A DNA stretch of 64,000 nucleotides from Aureimonas glaciei (GTDB lineage: Bacteria; Pseudomonadota; Alphaproteobacteria; Rhizobiales; Rhizobiaceae), in the NCBI RefSeq assembly GCF_014643375.1, contig NZ_BMJJ01000004.1, forward strand, positions 196,167 to 260,166, written 5' to 3'. This document shows, in pieces, positions 17,550 to 26,786 of the stretch (position 1 is its first letter; each line of letters starts with the position of its first letter). The position numbers and the translations under genes are program-made. The notes beneath the pieces were generated by a model. The model searched no databases, was not told the DNA's origin, and saw only the letters and a program-made list of their open reading frames with translations.

Positions 17550-18386
17550 ATGATCACCAAGCTCGCACTCCTCGCGACGGGCTGTGCCCTCGCCCTCACC
17601 GCCCAAGCGCAGGCGCAGGAACTGCCGGCCCGCGTCAAAGACGCCGGGAAGGTGACGATCGCCAACCAGCCGAACTATCCGCCGATGGAATACAAGGACC
17701 CGGCGACCAACGAGCTGAAAGGTCTCGATATCGACCTCGCTATGGCGCTGGCCAAGCAGCTCGGCGTCACCGTGGCGTGGGCCGATATCGGCTTCGAGCA
17801 GATGGTCTCCTCGCTCGCCACCGGCCGTGTTGACCTCATCCACAGCGGCATGAGCGACCTGCCCAAGCGCCGCGACAACCTCGACTTCGTCGACTACATG
17901 AAGTCGGGCGCGCAGTTCTACACGACGGAAGCCAACAAGGACCTCTACAAGAGCCCGATCGACTTCTGCGGCAAGACCGTCGGCATGAGCCGCCGCACCT
18001 CCTTCCCGGATGAAGCCGCCAAATGGAGCGCCAAGAATTGCGAGGGTGCCGGCAAGCCGGCCCTCGTCGTCGTCGGCACCGAAGGCTCGGCCGACGCGCG
18101 CACCCAGCTGAAGCAGGGCCGCCTCGACGGTGCCGTCCAAGGTTCCGAGACACTGCCCTATCTCGTCGCCCTTGAGACAGGCAGCTACCAGGTCGTTGGC
18201 GAGCCCTTCACCGCCGTCTTCCAGGGCATGGGCTTTGCCAAGAAGGATACCGAGCTGCGCGATGCCTATGCCGGCGCCCTGAAGGCGCTGATGGCATCGG
18301 GCGAGTACAAGACGATCTTCGCCAAATACGGGCTCGAAGGCGCCATGCTGGACGGCATCATGATCAACGGCGAAGCGGTCAAGTAG
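17550..18386 (+). CDS. Family 3 extracellular solute-binding protein of the amino-acid importer
   Basis: 278 residues with a signal peptide cleaved after an AQAQA-type site near residue 22. The mature part is a periplasmic amino-acid binding protein (ANQPNYPPMEYKD, then GLDIDLAMALAKQLG, and a hinge region around GMSRRTSFPDEA). ATG at 17550 has CAGGAG 6-7 nt before it. Together with the two preceding genes it completes an ABC importer. The ligand is probably an amino-acid-like or aminopolycarboxylate compound handled by the neighbouring lyase and MmgE/PrpD enzymes. Confidence 0.9.
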   Translation: MITKLALLATGCALALTAQAQAQELPARVKDAGKVTIANQPNYPPMEYKDPATNELKGLDIDLAMALAKQLGVTVAWADIGFEQMVSSLATGRVDLIHSGMSDLPKRRDNLDFVDYMKSGAQFYTTEANKDLYKSPIDFCGKTVGMSRRTSFPDEAAKWSAKNCEGAGKPALVVVGTEGSADARTQLKQGRLDGAVQGSETLPYLVALETGSYQVVGEPFTAVFQGMGFAKKDTELRDAYAGALKALMASGEYKTIFAKYGLEGAMLDGIMINGEAVK

Positions 18387-18406
18387 GCTTTCTCGTCGCC
18401 AAGACA

Positions 18407-18435
18407 GGATCGCGGGGCGCTCCGGCCCGCGATCC
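18407..18435 (+). terminator. Intercistronic hairpin after the binding-protein gene
   Basis: ggatcgcggg at 18407-18416 pairs with cccgcgatcc at 18426-18435 over a 9-nt loop. It lies 20 bp after the binding-protein stop and 27 bp before the next start, followed by a short aatttt run. Such hairpins often stabilise the abundant binding-protein mRNA and limit read-through into downstream enzymes. Confidence 0.6.
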
Positions 18436-18461
18436 CCTCCGCAATTTTGCAACGGTGCCGC

Positions 18462-19889
18462 ATGTCCCCCGTCAAAGACGCCGCTTCGGCACCGTCCGAT
18501 GCCAATCCGGCGACTCCCCTGGAGAGCCTTGCGACCTTCTGTGCTGAGCTTCGTTTTGCCGACCTGCCGCAAGCCCTCGTCGCCAAGACCAAGGTGCATA
18601 TCCTCGACACCTTCGGTGCGGCCTTGGCCGGCACGCGGTCGCGGGAGTTTGCCGTGGCAATGGGGGCGGTCTCGACCAGCGCCGACAATGGCACGCGGAT
18701 CTGGGGCACCGCTCGGTACGCCGATCCGCGCGACGCCGCGCTTGTCAACGGCGTCGCCGCCCATGCTTTCGAACTGGACGATACCGGTGGATGCGACCAT
18801 TCGGGCGCCGTCGTCCTGCCAGCGGTCATGGCCGCGCTCGCCTCGGTGACGGTGCCGACCGATGGCCGCCGGCTGATCAGTGCCGTCGTCGTCGGCTACG
18901 AGGTCGGCCGCCGTGTGCTGGAGGCGGCTGGCGGATACGACGGCCACAATGGTGCCGGCTGGCACTCGACCGGAACCTGCGGCACGATCGGCGCGGCCGC
19001 CGCCGTCGCCCATCTCTGGCGCCTGTCGCCGGCCGCGACGCGTGATGCGATGTCGCTCGCGACAAGCTTTTCCTCCGGCCTCTGGGCCTTCATCCACGAC
19101 GGCTCGCAAGCCAAGAAGATCCATGCCGGCCGAGCTGCTGAGGGCGGGCTCCTGGCCGCCCGTCTCGCCCGCGGCGGACTCAGTGGTCCGAGCCAGGTCT
19201 TCGACGACGTCTGGGGTGGATTCTTCCGCAGTTTCGGTCAGATCCCCGGTGATCTCGCCTGCTTCACCGAGGGCCTCGGCACCGTCTGGAAGCTGAACCG
19301 CGTCTCGCTGAAGCCCTATGCTTCCTGCCGGGGAACGCATTCGGCCGTCGACGCTCTCAGCGACATTCTCCTGGATTCCGGCCGGTCCGCCGCCGACATA
19401 GCCCGGATCAATGTCCGGCTCAGCGCGATGCTGTTGGGAATGTGCGGGACAAAGGAGGCCGGCACGCTGGCAGGTACGCAGATGAGCCTCGGCTATGCCT
19501 TGGCTGCGCGCTGCGTTTTCGGGGATGTCGGTCTCGCCAGCTATGCCGCGAACCGCCGCCACGATCCGCGCACCGCCGCCGTATTCGAGATGATCAGTTT
19601 CGAGGTCGACCCCGCGATGCTGCCGATGGACGAGCCGGTGCTGACCGTCGACTTTGCCGACGGCGCCCGGGCTTCGCTCATGGTCCCGAGGCCGACCGGC
19701 TCGCCCGAGCGGCCGATGTCGGCAGCAGCCATCACCGCGAAATTCCGTGGCCTGGCCGAAATGGCGATGCCGCCGGAAGGCCTCGCCGCGCTGCAGGCGG
19801 CCGTGGCGGACCTGGAAAACATGTCGGACTGCCGAAGCCTCGAAGACGTTCTGGGCGGTGGCACGGCCAGCCGCGAAGCATTTATCTGA
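18462..19889 (+). CDS. MmgE/PrpD-family protein
   Basis: 475 residues across the whole family fold: an all-helical domain beginning ESLATFCAELRF with the signature HAFELDDTGGCDHSGAVV near residue 105, and a second alpha/beta domain after KPYASCRGTHSAVDAL. Known members are 2-methylcitrate dehydratase, cis-aconitate decarboxylase and iminodisuccinate epimerase. Next to an argininosuccinate-lyase-like enzyme and an amino-acid importer, an epimerase or dehydratase of an imported amino dicarboxylate is the best guess. The ribosome binding site is weak. Family certain, reaction unknown. Confidence 0.85.
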   Translation: MSPVKDAASAPSDANPATPLESLATFCAELRFADLPQALVAKTKVHILDTFGAALAGTRSREFAVAMGAVSTSADNGTRIWGTARYADPRDAALVNGVAAHAFELDDTGGCDHSGAVVLPAVMAALASVTVPTDGRRLISAVVVGYEVGRRVLEAAGGYDGHNGAGWHSTGTCGTIGAAAAVAHLWRLSPAATRDAMSLATSFSSGLWAFIHDGSQAKKIHAGRAAEGGLLAARLARGGLSGPSQVFDDVWGGFFRSFGQIPGDLACFTEGLGTVWKLNRVSLKPYASCRGTHSAVDALSDILLDSGRSAADIARINVRLSAMLLGMCGTKEAGTLAGTQMSLGYALAARCVFGDVGLASYAANRRHDPRTAAVFEMISFEVDPAMLPMDEPVLTVDFADGARASLMVPRPTGSPERPMSAAAITAKFRGLAEMAMPPEGLAALQAAVADLENMSDCRSLEDVLGGGTASREAFI

Positions 19890-19914
19890 GCCAGCCTCGA
19901 TCGAAGGACCTCGC

Positions 19915-20787
19915 ATGACCCCCGACTTTCCCCCCGTGCCCTTCAACCGCGCTGCCCCCGCTCCGGATTTTCCCTGGCCGAACGGCGCCAAGAGCGCGCT
20001 GTTCATCGGCTTCGACGTGGATGCCGAAACCGCCTGGATCGGCAATACCCCGGCCAATGCCGACCGGCTCGTCACTGTTTCGCATGGCGGCTATGACGGG
20101 CGCGTCGGCATCGCCCGCATTCTCATGCTGCTCGACGAACTGGCGCTGCCGGCGACCTTCTTCATCCCCGGCTGGACGGCGCTGGCCCATCTTGCCGCCT
20201 GCGAGCCGATCCTTGCCGCCGGCCACGAGATCGGCCATCACGGCTATCTGCACCGGCGCCCCGACCGCGGCGACATCGATGCGGCGCGCGAGGAGATCGA
20301 TCGGGGTTTTGAGGCGTTGGGCCAAGCGCTCGGCGTAAGGCCGATCGGCTACCGCGCGCCCTCCGGCGAGAATTTTCCCGAACTGATGAGTCATCTCGCG
20401 GCATCGGGCATCCGCTATTCCAGCTCCTTCCGGGACGACATCCGCCCCTACCGGCACATCCTGGCAGACGGCGGCCCGGGACCGGTGGAGATCCCGGTCA
20501 ATTTCGCCTTCGACGACTGGAATTTCGGCATGTCGAGCCGGGTCGACCCGCGGCCGCTGTTTGGCCGCGATGCCATCCTCCCGCTTTGGATCGACGAGTT
20601 CGAGGCGACGCATGCCTGGGGCGGCGTGACGACGATGGTCCTGCATCCGCAGGTCTCGGGCAGACCGATGCGCTGGCACCTGCTGCGCGATTTTCTGCGA
20701 TACGTTCAGGCTAAAGGCGATGTCTGGATTGCGAGCGGCGCCGAGATTACGCAGCACTTCGAACGCATGGAGCGCATGGCCGAATAG
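19915..20787 (+). CDS. Polysaccharide deacetylase (NodB-type) family protein, probably amide or deacetylase hydrolase
   Basis: 290 residues, cytoplasmic (no signal peptide). The metal-binding motifs are the aspartate pair in FDVDAET near residue 40 and HHGYLHRRP near residue 110; YRAPSGENFP follows. The lack of a signal peptide and the catabolic setting argue against cell-wall work. Cytoplasmic relatives such as the PuuE-type allantoinases cleave small C-N bonds. It starts 25 bp after the MmgE/PrpD gene and is the last gene of the cluster. Confidence 0.82.
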   Translation: MTPDFPPVPFNRAAPAPDFPWPNGAKSALFIGFDVDAETAWIGNTPANADRLVTVSHGGYDGRVGIARILMLLDELALPATFFIPGWTALAHLAACEPILAAGHEIGHHGYLHRRPDRGDIDAAREEIDRGFEALGQALGVRPIGYRAPSGENFPELMSHLAASGIRYSSSFRDDIRPYRHILADGGPGPVEIPVNFAFDDWNFGMSSRVDPRPLFGRDAILPLWIDEFEATHAWGGVTTMVLHPQVSGRPMRWHLLRDFLRYVQAKGDVWIASGAEITQHFERMERMAE

Positions 20788-21189
20788 GACGGTAACGGGC
20801 TCGCCCTGTTTTCGACGCGTCGGCATGAACAGGCGCACGCGGCTCCGTTGCAACACAGCGAGGATAGTCGAAGTGACGAGACCTGTGCGCGAGCGAGACG
20901 ACCTGTCGCTGATCTACCGCTTCGCGACGACTGAGAAGGCCGGGCTGGCGCGGACGGGGAGTTCATTGTCGGTGCCAGAGACGACTCCATTTCCCGTCAG
21001 ATAGAGCTTCGCTGGCCACTCGCCCGGTCGTCAGGCCTCTATTGGACGGTGCGGTCCGCACACTCTGACTTGCTTGAAGGGGCGGATTGGATGACCGGCC
21101 GGACCTTGCGCTCTTGACAGAACAGACCGGGTTCACGAGACCGGGCGGATCAGCATCTGTTCGCTGATCAAGAAAGGGGAGGGAAGAAC
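20788..21189. other. 402-bp intergenic region before the TAXI-TRAP genes
   Basis: No open frame with a ribosome binding site or a recognisable domain is present. A TTGACA at 21114-21119 could be a -35 element for the following gene, but no good -10 box lies at the right distance. Nothing else was recognised. Confidence 0.4.
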
Positions 21190-22164
21190 ATGCGCGTTTT
21201 CCAACAGAGGGCGAGCGTAGCCGTCGCAGCACTGCTCGTGACGGCGATCGCCGTCGGCGCGCCATCCGCATCCGCCGAGGAGCGGATCGCCTACAAGTCG
21301 GCCAAGAGCGGGACGTCCTATTACCAGATGGGCGTCGAGCTGGCGAACGCGCTGAAGGCGGGAACCGATGGCGGCGTGATCCTGACGGTGGAGGAAAGCC
21401 AGGGGTCGGTGCAGAACGTGATGGAGGCAGCGGCGCGTCCCGGCAACTATGTCTTTACCGCGCCCCCCTCGCTGGTCTCAGCGGCAGCGGCTGGCAAGGG
21501 CGCCTTCGAGAAGCGACCCAATCCGCGCTTTGCCGATATCCGGACCCTCTTTCCGATCCCGTCGTTGACGATGCACTTCGTCATGGCCGGCGACGGTGGC
21601 GACCAGTCGCTCGAGGCCATGGTCGGCAAAACGATCCTGCTGGGAAAAGGAAGTTTCGGCGCGACCGAAGGCGAAAAATATCTCGGACTGTTCGGCCTGA
21701 CCGATAAGGTCACCATTGCCGATGCCGAACTCGGCAATGCGGCGGATGCGCTGACGAATGGCCAGATCGACGGCTTCGTCACCGCAGGCTCCTTCCCGGC
21801 GCCCAACGTCATCGAGGCCTCGGCGACAACCAAGATCAAGCTTCTCACGATGAGCGATGCCGAAGTCGAAAAGACCGGGCAGACTCGCCAGGTGATCCCG
21901 GCCGGGAGCTATGCTGGGGTCGATGCCGACACGGTCACGACCTCTCTTCCGGTTCTCGCTTTCGCCACCACCGAGATGAGCGACGATACGGCCTATCTCC
22001 TGACCAAGACCTTCTGGGAGGCCAAGGCTCAGCTCGCCGCCGCTTCGCCGTGGTGGAAGGCGGTGGCGCCCGAGCTTCTGGCCAACGGCGCGGTCAAGCT
22101 TCATCCGGGCGCTGCGCGCTACTATAAGGAAGCCGGTCTTCCCGTTCCGGACGGTCTGCTCTGA
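21190..22164 (+). CDS. TAXI-type TRAP transporter solute-binding protein
   Basis: 324 residues with a signal peptide ending near ASAEERI (about residue 27). The mature sequence is of the TAXI family (YKSAKSGTSYYQMGVELANAL; later GKGSFGATEGEKYLGLFGL and DGFVTAGSFPAP). The gene is preceded by AAAGGGGAGGG. TAXI proteins deliver small carboxylates or amino acids to a fused TRAP permease, which is the next gene 195 bp downstream. The substrate cannot be read from sequence; no enzyme gene stands with the pair. Confidence 0.88.
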   Translation: MRVFQQRASVAVAALLVTAIAVGAPSASAEERIAYKSAKSGTSYYQMGVELANALKAGTDGGVILTVEESQGSVQNVMEAAARPGNYVFTAPPSLVSAAAAGKGAFEKRPNPRFADIRTLFPIPSLTMHFVMAGDGGDQSLEAMVGKTILLGKGSFGATEGEKYLGLFGLTDKVTIADAELGNAADALTNGQIDGFVTAGSFPAPNVIEASATTKIKLLTMSDAEVEKTGQTRQVIPAGSYAGVDADTVTTSLPVLAFATTEMSDDTAYLLTKTFWEAKAQLAAASPWWKAVAPELLANGAVKLHPGAARYYKEAGLPVPDGLL

Positions 22165-22359
22165 TCCAGAGTTTTTGAACAGACGGTTCCCGGTCGCGCC
22201 TCAGCCTCGACAAGAGGCCTGAAGCGTCGACCGGACGCCGGCACGCGCCTCCAAGTCCTTGGGGGCAGGACGCCACTCAACAAGCCCCGGCACATCCCAG
22301 ACCTCCGGCGGCAGGGCCGTCGGGCTCTCGGCGACCCGTTTTCGGGGGAGATTCATGCG

Positions 22360-24156
22360 ATGACAGTGAGCACTATGGCAACCGGAGCCCCAGCGCGGCC
22401 CACCATGCTTCTGGGCTGGCAGGTGCTCGGACTGATCTCGATCGCCTTTCATCTCGGTTTGATTTTCAGCGGCCTCGTCCCGGCGCTGGTGGCGCGCCCC
22501 ATTCACATGGCGCTGGCGCTTCCCTGGATCTTCGTGTTCCAGGCACGGGGGGCGTTCCAGCGAGTCTCCGGCTGGATCTTTCTGCTCGTCGGCGAGGCCG
22601 GCTGCCTCTACATCGCGCTCAACGCCGATGCGCTGTCCGACCAATACGGCTTTCTCGACAGTGGGCTCCAGATAGCGGTGGCGGCGGCACTGATCGTCGT
22701 GACGCTGGAAATGGCGCGTCGTGCCATTGGCTGGCCGCTGCCGCTGGTCGCCCTCGTGTGTCTCCTCTATGGCCTGTTCGGCCAATACGTCCCCGGAGAA
22801 TACGGACACCCAGCCTTTCCTCTGGAGAGTTTTCTCGGCACGATGACGATCACCGAAGGCGGCATCTGGGGTTCGCTCACCGGCGTCTCCGTTGGCATCG
22901 TCGCCATCTTCGTCATTCTCGGCGCCGTTTTGAACGCCGGCGAGGCGGGGCAGGGCTTCATGAACCTCGCGGCGCTGGCCGCCGGGAGACTGCGCGGCGG
23001 TGCCGGCAAGATCGCCGTGTTGTCCTCGGCAATGTTCGGATCGATCTCGGGTTCGGCCTCGGCCAATGTCGCCTCGACCGGCGCGGTGACGATTCCGGCG
23101 ATGAAGCGGCTCGGTTATCCCCCGGCGCTGGCCGGCGCGGTCGAGGCCGTGGCCTCCTCGGGCGGGCAGATCATGCCGCCACTGATGGGGGCGGGCGCCT
23201 TCGTCATGGTCGAGCTCACAGGCATTCCCTACAGCTCGATCATGGCGGCAGCGTTGCCGCCGGCGATCCTCTACTTCCTGACCACCTGGATCGGCATCGA
23301 CCTCTTCGCCCGTCGGCTTGGCCTTGGCGCCATCGATGCCGCCGACCGGCCGAAAATCCGCGACGTCGTGGTCACCACCATGTTTTTTGCCGTCCCGTTC
23401 ACGGTCCTGCTCTGGGGGATGTTCGTCACAAAGACGACGCCACAATATGCCGCCTGCTTGGCGATCCTGTCGGCCGTGCTGCTGCTTTTCGTCGACATCC
23501 GTCTGTCGATCTCGCCGCGCCTTTTCGCTAGGCGGGTTAGCATCGCGGCGATCGAGGCCGGCAGGCAGATCGCCATGATCGCGGCGATCATCATCTGTGC
23601 CTCGATCGTTGTCGGCGTGCTCGGCATGACTGGCCTTGGCATCAAGGTCACCTCCGCCATTCTTGCCGTGGCCGGAGAGTCGCTCTGGCCCGCGTTGATC
23701 CTCACGGCGCTGGCCTGCATCCTGCTCGGCATGGAAGTGCCGACGACAGCGGCCTACGTCATCTGCGTGACGGTGGCGGGCCCGGCGCTGCAGCGTCTCG
23801 GCATCGAACCAATGCTTGCCCATCTCTTCGTCTTCTGGTTCGCGCTGTTGTCGACGATCACGCCACCGGTCTGCGGTGCCGTGTTCATCGCGGCCGGCAT
23901 GGCCGGCGAAAACTGGTTGAAGGTCGCGGGCTCGGCCATGCGGCTCGGCATTGGCCTCTACATCATCCCGCTGGCGATGATTGCCAATCCGGCGATCGTT
24001 CACATGGCTGATCAACCGCTTGCGGCCGCCTTTGCCTTCGTCCGGATCGCGCTGGCGCTCTGGGCCATTTCCTTCGCGCTCATCTCGAACGGCAAGGCGG
24101 GGCCGCGCCTTGCTGCCGCCGTCGCAGGCGCCGCCATCTGCTTCTGGCCCGTCTGA
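22360..24156 (+). CDS. TRAP transporter fused permease (DctQ-DctM type)
   Basis: 598 residues of almost continuous hydrophobic helices. The first roughly 150 residues correspond to the small DctQ-like subunit and the rest to the large DctM channel, with conserved FGSISGSASANVASTGAVTIPAM and GGQIMPPLMGAGAFVM. Fusion of both subunits is the normal partner arrangement for TAXI binding proteins. It is not followed by further genes on this strand. Confidence 0.9.
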   Translation: MTVSTMATGAPARPTMLLGWQVLGLISIAFHLGLIFSGLVPALVARPIHMALALPWIFVFQARGAFQRVSGWIFLLVGEAGCLYIALNADALSDQYGFLDSGLQIAVAAALIVVTLEMARRAIGWPLPLVALVCLLYGLFGQYVPGEYGHPAFPLESFLGTMTITEGGIWGSLTGVSVGIVAIFVILGAVLNAGEAGQGFMNLAALAAGRLRGGAGKIAVLSSAMFGSISGSASANVASTGAVTIPAMKRLGYPPALAGAVEAVASSGGQIMPPLMGAGAFVMVELTGIPYSSIMAAALPPAILYFLTTWIGIDLFARRLGLGAIDAADRPKIRDVVVTTMFFAVPFTVLLWGMFVTKTTPQYAACLAILSAVLLLFVDIRLSISPRLFARRVSIAAIEAGRQIAMIAAIIICASIVVGVLGMTGLGIKVTSAILAVAGESLWPALILTALACILLGMEVPTTAAYVICVTVAGPALQRLGIEPMLAHLFVFWFALLSTITPPVCGAVFIAAGMAGENWLKVAGSAMRLGIGLYIIPLAMIANPAIVHMADQPLAAAFAFVRIALALWAISFALISNGKAGPRLAAAVAGAAICFWPV

Positions 24157-24933
24157 TCCTGCGGCATTTGTGGTCTCGGGCCGCGGTCAGCCCAGACGGA
24201 GCGCCCGAGGACGCACATGATCCACTAGTCGCTCCGCCTGCTGATGGACCTGATCGTGCGTGCAATTGTGCCGGGTCCGCGTCACGTCGCCTTTCCGCCG
24301 GCATCTGTGCTCGGCGAAAGGCGCCTGAAGCTGCAAACCGTCTCCAGGTGTGATGGCGGCAAGCGCTCATTGCCCGGAGTCGGCGTGACACAGCCGGCCG
24401 AATGTCCAACCCGGCGACTCACTCTGCGGGCGTGAGGCGTTCGCGTCGACAGACGACATCGGGGACGTCCTGGTAGGGGCCGCCTCGCTACGCGCCTTCC
24501 AGCAACCGAAGGCGAGCCCCCTCGAAGACACCCTGCAGTGCTCCCACCATCTCGTGGTGCTGTCCGGGCTGCCCTGAAATGACTGAGATGCGATCAAGGC
24601 TCTTGAGCAGGGGCGCGGCTTCGAGCCCTGCGACGAAGCGATTGAAAATCTCGAAGTTCATCGCGGTGGGAGCGGCATACATCCGCCCACCTATCCTTCA
24701 GACAACTGCGCTTTGGATCTCTGTAGGCGGCATCCTGTAATGCCCGCAAATGTCCGTTTCGGACGGATTTCGGCCTCGCGCTGAGGTCGCCAGGTCGCGT
24801 AGGACATCCACGGCCTGGGCGCAAAAAACGTCGCTTGATTTTGTCCGGCTCAAGAGGCCGGCGCCGATCTCCATCCAACAATTGCACGCCTGATGATGCC
24901 GTCCGGCCGTCATGTGAGACACGACTGACTTGT
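24157..24933. other. 777-bp low-coding region between two TRAP systems
   Basis: Only short frames are present. The one with most protein-like composition is on the minus strand at about 24491-24658 (MNFEIFNRFVAGLEAAPLL to RLRLLEGA), which has no recognised family, no clear ribosome binding site and looks like the end of a lost gene. The rest shows no repeat, RNA or regulatory pattern that I can support. It looks like a decayed junction. Confidence 0.4.
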
Positions 24934-26211
24934 TCAGAGGCCTAAAGCACGGGGAAGAGTCGTGGCGATGGATGGCACGAAGAGAACTATGAGGCTGGCG
25001 AGCAAAAGCGGGATGATGAAGCGGACCAGATAGCGGTTGGCTTCGACCGGCTTGGCCCCGATCACCCTTGCGGCGGTGTAGATGCCCACTGCCAGCGGAG
25101 GAGTCATGGAGCCAACGATCAGGTTCATGATGAGGACGACGCCGTAGACCAGCGGATCGAAGCCGAGGGCGATCGCCACGGGGAGAAAAATCGGCGTGGT
25201 GATGATGATGATGGCCATCGTCTCCATGAACACGCCCAAGATCAGGAAGAAGGCCTGGATGAGCAGGATCGAAACCACTGGTGAGTCGGTGATGCCCTGC
25301 ATCCAGGCGGCGACCATCGACGGGACCTGATTGATCGTGATGACCCAAGCGAGAGCGGAGGATGTCGCAATGATGATAAGGATGACGGAGCTCGTCAGCA
25401 CGGTCCTCACCAGAATGTCCTGCATCTTTGCGACGGTCACCTCGCGATAGAGAAGTCCGGCAAGAAGAAGAGCGTAGACGGCGCCGACCGCGGCGGCCTC
25501 GGTGGACGTGAAATAGCCTCCCAAAATGCCGCCCAGGATCACCACTGGCAGCAAAAGAGGCGGAATGGCCGAAGTAAAGGAGACAGCGATTTCCCGGAAG
25601 TCGAGCGTGCCACCTCCGCCATAGCCTTCCTGTCTCGCGACAATCATGGCCGTTGCGGAAAGAAGAACGGCAACGAGAATGCCGGGGACCAGGCTGGCCA
25701 GGAAGAGGGCGCCAATGGAAACTCCGCCTATGAGGCCGAAGATGATTAGCGGAACGCTGGGTGGTATCAAGATACCAAGCCCGCCCGAAGCCGCCATGAC
25801 TGCGGTCGCATATCCTTTGGAATAACCGTTCCGGACCATTTCGGGTCCCATCACCCCGCCAACGGCGGCGATGGTTGCCACGCCTGATCCGGACACGGCA
25901 CCGAAAAACGCCGACGCGCCGACGTTGGCGACGGCGAGGCCGCCGGGAAGCGGACGAAGAAAGGAGTTGGCAAAGCGCATCAGCCTGGGCGTGCTGCCGA
26001 GCTCCATCAGGTAGCCGACCAGAATGAACAGGGGAAGCGCCAGCATGGGGAACGAATTTACGCCGGCAATGGAGCGCTGAATCAGAATGTCCGCGGCGAA
26101 GCGCCCATCGTAGACCAGATAAGAGAGTATCGCCATGGCGATGGCGAAGGCCACCGGCACAGCCAGCAGCAGAAACAGGACGAAGCTCATGCTGAGAACG
26201 ACAAGGGGCAT
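24934..26211 (-). CDS. dctM: TRAP transporter large permease, DctM subunit
   Basis: 425 residues, about twelve membrane helices, with the DctM signatures ALPLFILVGYLMELG, FFGAVSGSGVATIAAVGGVM and GGLGILIPPSVPLI. ATG at 26211 starts 1 nt after the DctQ stop; the frame stays open further upstream but that overlaps DctQ. It is the last gene of aldolase-dctP-dctQ-dctM. It imports, by sodium gradient, whatever carboxylate the DctP protein binds. Confidence 0.92.
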   Translation of the reverse strand: MPLVVLSMSFVLFLLLAVPVAFAIAMAILSYLVYDGRFAADILIQRSIAGVNSFPMLALPLFILVGYLMELGSTPRLMRFANSFLRPLPGGLAVANVGASAFFGAVSGSGVATIAAVGGVMGPEMVRNGYSKGYATAVMAASGGLGILIPPSVPLIIFGLIGGVSIGALFLASLVPGILVAVLLSATAMIVARQEGYGGGGTLDFREIAVSFTSAIPPLLLPVVILGGILGGYFTSTEAAAVGAVYALLLAGLLYREVTVAKMQDILVRTVLTSSVILIIIATSSALAWVITINQVPSMVAAWMQGITDSPVVSILLIQAFFLILGVFMETMAIIIITTPIFLPVAIALGFDPLVYGVVLIMNLIVGSMTPPLAVGIYTAARVIGAKPVEANRYLVRFIIPLLLASLIVLFVPSIATTLPRALGL

Positions 26212-26212
26212 C

Positions 26213-26716
26213 TCAGACCTCCCGAACCGGAACAGTTGGTTGCGCGAGGTCTCGATCTCCTCGGATGAGGAAGACGATCGTCTGGACGGCCATGATCGCG
26301 AATGCGATGGGCGCGCAAGCATAGGCGTATCCATTGGGCACGCCCAGCGAGATCGAAATCCTGGACATGGATGCCGAAGCGTATACCCATCCGGCGTAAA
26401 CCGCCCAGATGAAGAAGCCGAGCAGCAGGAGATCGACCATCACGATCATCGCTTTTCGGATCCTGCCGCCAACGACGTCGAGCACGAAGTCGATGGCGAT
26501 ATGGTCCCGGCGACCCCAGGCGAGGGCGCTACCCAGAAATGTCAGGTAGACCAGGAGGAAACGGCATAGTTCCTCCACCCAGAAGAGAGGCGCGTCCCAC
26601 GCGTATCTCAGCGCGACCTGTCCAGCCAGAAGGCAGGCAAAGGCCACGACGATGAGTGTGCATGCGATGCACAGCACTCTGTCCAGGGCCAGTATGATCC
26701 AGTCCAGATTTTTCAT
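26213..26716 (-). CDS. dctQ: TRAP transporter small permease, DctQ subunit
   Basis: 167 residues with four membrane helices and the DctQ motif LFWVEELCRFLLVYLTFLG. ATG at 26716 (MKNLDWII) is preceded by GGGAGGAATG. It bridges DctP and DctM. The gap to DctM is one base, which implies translational coupling. Confidence 0.9.
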   Translation of the reverse strand: MKNLDWIILALDRVLCIACTLIVVAFACLLAGQVALRYAWDAPLFWVEELCRFLLVYLTFLGSALAWGRRDHIAIDFVLDVVGGRIRKAMIVMVDLLLLGFFIWAVYAGWVYASASMSRISISLGVPNGYAYACAPIAFAIMAVQTIVFLIRGDRDLAQPTVPVREV

Positions 26717-26786
26717 TGCATTCCTCCCGGTTCGATCAGAGAGCGCGCTGCCCACCGCTCGCGGACAGCAGGCCTCGGCGTCGCGA

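Noticed and set aside
17376-20075. An 899-codon open frame on the minus strand
   Set aside because: It is antisense to the binding-protein and MmgE/PrpD genes, which carry clear family motifs. Long antisense frames are common in GC-rich DNA and this one has no recognisable domain.
22201-24015. A 604-codon minus-strand frame
   Set aside because: Antisense to the fused TRAP permease, rich in His/Asp/Arg, typical of reading a hydrophobic gene backwards.
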